From contig SVSF01000068.1 of NCBI GenBank assembly GCA_015064425.1, forward strand, positions 1 to 9,447: a DNA stretch of 9,447 nucleotides, read 5' to 3'. The translations under genes and the position numbers were made by a program. This document shows positions 8,035 through 9,447 of the stretch, piece by piece (the first letter of the stretch is position 1; the number at the start of each line of letters is the position of its first letter). The DNA is from Oscillospiraceae bacterium (GTDB taxonomy: Bacteria > Bacillota_A > Clostridia > Oscillospirales > CAG-272). The notes under the pieces were generated by a model. That model was not told the origin of the DNA and did not search any database. It was given only the letters and a program-made list of their open reading frames with translations.

Positions 8035-8063
8035 AGTATACAATACTTTCGTGCGTTTTGCAA
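8035..8063 (-). promoter_or_regulatory. Promoter of the TAXI-TRAP operon
   Basis: Minus-strand TTGCAA (8063-8058), 17-base spacer, TATACT (8040-8035); start expected near 8028, leader about 30 nt with GGAGG. An inverted repeat agtat-aca-atact (8035-8047) overlaps the -10, and TTGTATACTA on the minus strand resembles a TnGT-nn-ACnA operator, so a repressor site is possible but unproven. Confidence 0.65.
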
Positions 8064-8244
8064 GTCTTTTTGCCAACTATATGAATTTTTTCGAAAAAAA
8101 AATTTCATTTTTTTCACAATTTGAGATTATTATTAATAAATCACTTTTCAAACAAAGCGCATTCTGTTCCTACAATTAAAAGCCGTACAAATACGATATC
8201 AATGATATATCAAACTGTTAAAATACTTTTTTTGCAAAAAAATC
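8064..8244. other. AT-rich divergent intergenic region with A/T-tract palindromes
   Basis: No gene is visible. Two near-palindromes of A/T tracts are present: T6-CG-A9 at 8086-8102 and T7-GC-A7 at 8227-8242. The second ends three bases before the -35 of the tRNA-Leu promoter, where an UP element would lie; the first is about 20 bases upstream of the TRAP operon -35. Such tracts bend DNA and often raise promoter strength. Confidence 0.45.
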
Positions 8245-8273
8245 TTGCATATTATTTTAGTCTGTGATATAAT
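8245..8273 (+). promoter_or_regulatory. tRNA-Leu promoter
   Basis: TTGCAT (8245-8250), 17-base spacer, perfect TATAAT (8268-8273), 14 bases before the mature tRNA 5' end. The upstream T7GCA7 block could act as an UP element. Confidence 0.8.
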
Positions 8274-8287
8274 ATTAAAACAATTAA

Positions 8288-8374
8288 GCCGGAATGATGG
8301 AATTGGCAGACGTGCTGGACTCAAAATCCAGTGGTAGCGATACCGTGCGGGTTCGACCCCCGCTTCCGGCACCA
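8288..8374 (+). tRNA. tRNA-Leu(CAA), CCA encoded
   Basis: 87 bases. The acceptor stem GCCGGAA pairs with TTCCGGC (7 bp), the anticodon stem CTGGA pairs with TCCAG around loop CTCAAAA (anticodon CAA, reads UUG), and the T arm GCGGG-TTCGACC-CCCGC is perfect. The long variable arm around TGGTAGCGATACCG marks a class II tRNA, as expected for leucine. The discriminator A is followed by genomic CCA. Confidence 0.96.
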
Positions 8375-8375
8375 A

Positions 8376-8424
8376 GACAGCTTTTCGTGTTTCTATATCA
8401 AACACGAAGGGCTGTCATTTTTTT
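8376..8424 (+). terminator. Terminator of tRNA-Leu, U-run touching the next gene's ribosome site
   Basis: gacagc-tt-ttcgtgttt (8376-8392) pairs with aaacacgaa-gg-gctgtc (8400-8416), a continuous 17-bp stem including two U-G wobbles, loop of 7, then A and seven T's (8418-8424). The next base begins GAGGA, the Shine-Dalgarno of the gene at 8433. No separate promoter is visible between tRNA and gene. Confidence 0.85.
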
Positions 8425-8432
8425 GAGGATCT

Positions 8433-9113
8433 ATGAAAAAGAAAATATTTTACAGTGAACTATCCTACGTTATAGGATTACTCATTTTGGCGCTGGGAAC
8501 TGCTTTGATGGAGCACGCCGATTTCGGCGTTTCCATGGTCGTCGCTCCCGCCTATATCCTTCATTTAAAGCTGTCGGAATTTTTTTCGTTCTTCAGCTTT
8601 GGTATGGCTGAATATACCCTGCAGGCTTTGATCATTCTTCTCACAATGATAGTTGTTCACAAAGTGAAAATGGCGCACTTCTTTTCATTTATTACCGCCG
8701 TACTTTACGGAACCGCCCTTGACGGCGCTATGATATTGACTGAGCTTGTTCCTTCAAACATTATTGCCATAAGAATAATATTTTTCACAGTCGGTATGCT
8801 TTTATGCTCATGCGGTGTTTCCCTTCTCTTCCATACCTACATATCACCTGAAGCATACGAGCTTTTCGTTAAAGAAGTATCTTCAAAATTCAATATAAAT
8901 ATTAATAAATTCAAAACAGCTTATGACTGTACAAGCTGTATTATAAGTATCATTATGTCTTTCGCATTTTTCGGCCTTTGGAGATTTGAGGGGATTTGGT
9001 TCGGTACCGTAATATGTGCACTGCTCAACGGAACGCTCATCGGATCCTTTACCAAGATATTCGAAAAGATATGGGACTTTAAAGACAAATTCTCATTCAG
9101 AAAATATTTTTAA
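8433..9113 (+). CDS. YczE/YyaS/YitT-like (DUF6198-like) membrane protein
   Basis: 226 residues, strongly hydrophobic. About five or six membrane segments are apparent, near residues 10-28, 62-78, 82-105, 108-132, 165-185 and 188-206. The N-terminal block LILALGTALMEHADFGVSMV is the recognisable family feature: a small-residue helix followed by a short polar turn with GVS. Biochemical function is unknown for this group; the proteins are often annotated as putative transporters or permease-like. Start: GAGGA at 8425-8429, only three to four bases before ATG, slightly close. No promoter of its own is visible after tRNA-Leu, so it seems to depend on read-through of the 8376-8424 terminator. A strong terminator follows. 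The basic C-terminus (210-226) should lie in the cytoplasm. Confidence 0.72.
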   Translation: MKKKIFYSELSYVIGLLILALGTALMEHADFGVSMVVAPAYILHLKLSEFFSFFSFGMAEYTLQALIILLTMIVVHKVKMAHFFSFITAVLYGTALDGAMILTELVPSNIIAIRIIFFTVGMLLCSCGVSLLFHTYISPEAYELFVKEVSSKFNININKFKTAYDCTSCIISIIMSFAFFGLWRFEGIWFGTVICALLNGTLIGSFTKIFEKIWDFKDKFSFRKYF

Positions 9114-9124
9114 TATAAAATAAT

Positions 9125-9166
9125 AAAAGCAAAACTTTCGTACATATATGAAAGTTTTGCTTTTTT
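9125..9166 (+). terminator. Terminator of the YczE-like gene
   Basis: aaaagcaaaactttc (9125-9139) pairs perfectly with gaaagttttgctttt (9150-9164), loop of 10, with the T run continuing to 9166. It lies 11 nt after the stop codon. Confidence 0.88.
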
Positions 9167-9177
9167 CTTAAACTCTA

Positions 9178-9206
9178 TTGCAATTTCTATCCTTTTATGA
9201 TAGAAT
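9178..9206 (+). promoter_or_regulatory. tRNA-Val promoter
   Basis: TTGCAA (9178-9183), 17-base spacer, TAGAAT (9201-9206), 10 bases before the mature tRNA 5' end. Confidence 0.75.
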
Positions 9207-9216
9207 ACATCCATTC

Positions 9217-9293
<77 letters not shown>

Positions 9294-9306
9294 ACACGTG
9301 TTGACA

Positions 9307-9319
9307 AAAAAGATGCCAA
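9307..9319. repeat. 13-bp direct repeat, copy 1
   Basis: aaaaagatgccaa, repeated exactly at 9403-9415, 96 bp further on, and followed in both by C/T-CG. Begins 14 nt after the tRNA-Val CCA. Confidence 0.6.
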
Positions 9320-9323
9320 CCGA

Positions 9324-9358
9324 AAAACCCGAGATTTTCTCGGGTTTTCTTCGTTTTT
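9324..9358 (+). terminator. Terminator of tRNA-Val
   Basis: aaaacccgaga (9324-9334) pairs perfectly with tctcgggtttt (9338-9348), loop TTT, followed by cttcgttttt. Confidence 0.85.
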
Positions 9359-9402
9359 CGCCGTTTTCCTCACTTTTTTGAAATTCGGATTTTAGTGAAA
9401 AT

Positions 9403-9422
9403 AAAAAGATGCCAATCGGCAT
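9403..9422 (-). terminator. Possible weak minus-strand terminator; carries direct repeat copy 2
   Basis: atgcc (9409-9413) pairs with ggcat (9418-9422), loop of 4; read on the minus strand it is followed by CTTTTT. It could end a minus-strand gene lying beyond the right edge. The stem is only 5 bp, so support is weak. The repeat aaaaagatgccaa covers 9403-9415. An ATG at 9409 opens a frame (MPIGIFEQGSRSE) to the window edge, but has no ribosome site. Confidence 0.3.
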
Positions 9423-9447
9423 TTTCGAGCAAGGGAGTAGAAGTGAA

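Overview
The window looks like a chromosomal segment of a Gram-positive Clostridia-type bacterium (Bacillota). The reasons are: strong GGAG/GGAGG ribosome sites a few bases before starts, near-consensus TTGNNN-17-TATAAT-type promoters, many U-tailed intrinsic terminators, genome-encoded CCA ends on both tRNAs, a SpoVB-like MOP flippase, and a FliB-type cysteine-rich methylase of a kind common in Clostridia. Species cannot be named from the sequence alone.

Layout. At the left edge is the 3' end of an unrecognised + strand gene (3-176), followed by stacked hairpin terminators (182-276). It converges on a minus-strand FliB-family lysine-N-methylase-like gene (275-1447). That gene has its own promoter (1519-1547) and a leader that is almost entirely one hairpin plus a U-tract running straight into the ribosome site. 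Upstream of it, on the same strand, is a SpoVB/MurJ-like MOP-superfamily flippase (1562-3094). Divergent from the flippase is gdhA (3271-4620, +), NADP-type glutamate dehydrogenase, with a clear promoter and a 13-bp terminator stem.

A 330-bp spacer, with at most one doubtful 34-aa ORF, separates gdhA from a convergent minus-strand transport operon. That operon has a lipoprotein TAXI-type substrate-binding protein (7030-7998) first, then a fused 4TM/12TM TRAP permease (4953-6926). Between them is an intercistronic stem-loop that probably lowers permease expression relative to the binding protein. Upstream, an A/T-tract-rich divergent region carries the TRAP promoter on one strand and the tRNA-Leu promoter on the other. 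tRNA-Leu(CAA) is followed by a 17-bp terminator whose U-run touches the ribosome site of a YczE/YyaS/YitT-like (DUF6198-like) membrane protein (8433-9113). After that gene's terminator comes tRNA-Val(GAC) with its own promoter and terminator, then an end region holding a 13-bp direct repeat.

How the genes may work together. GdhA links 2-oxoglutarate and ammonia to glutamate, and some TAXI-TRAP systems take up glutamate or related dicarboxylates, so the pair could form a glutamate/2-oxoglutarate economy; this is inference only. I see no mobile element, CRISPR array or defence system, and no clearly new multi-gene system. The most interesting signals are regulatory: terminator-like hairpins whose U-tract abuts the next Shine-Dalgarno at two separate genes, and a shared 15-bp hairpin arm placed 12-13 nt after the stop codons of two unrelated minus-strand genes.
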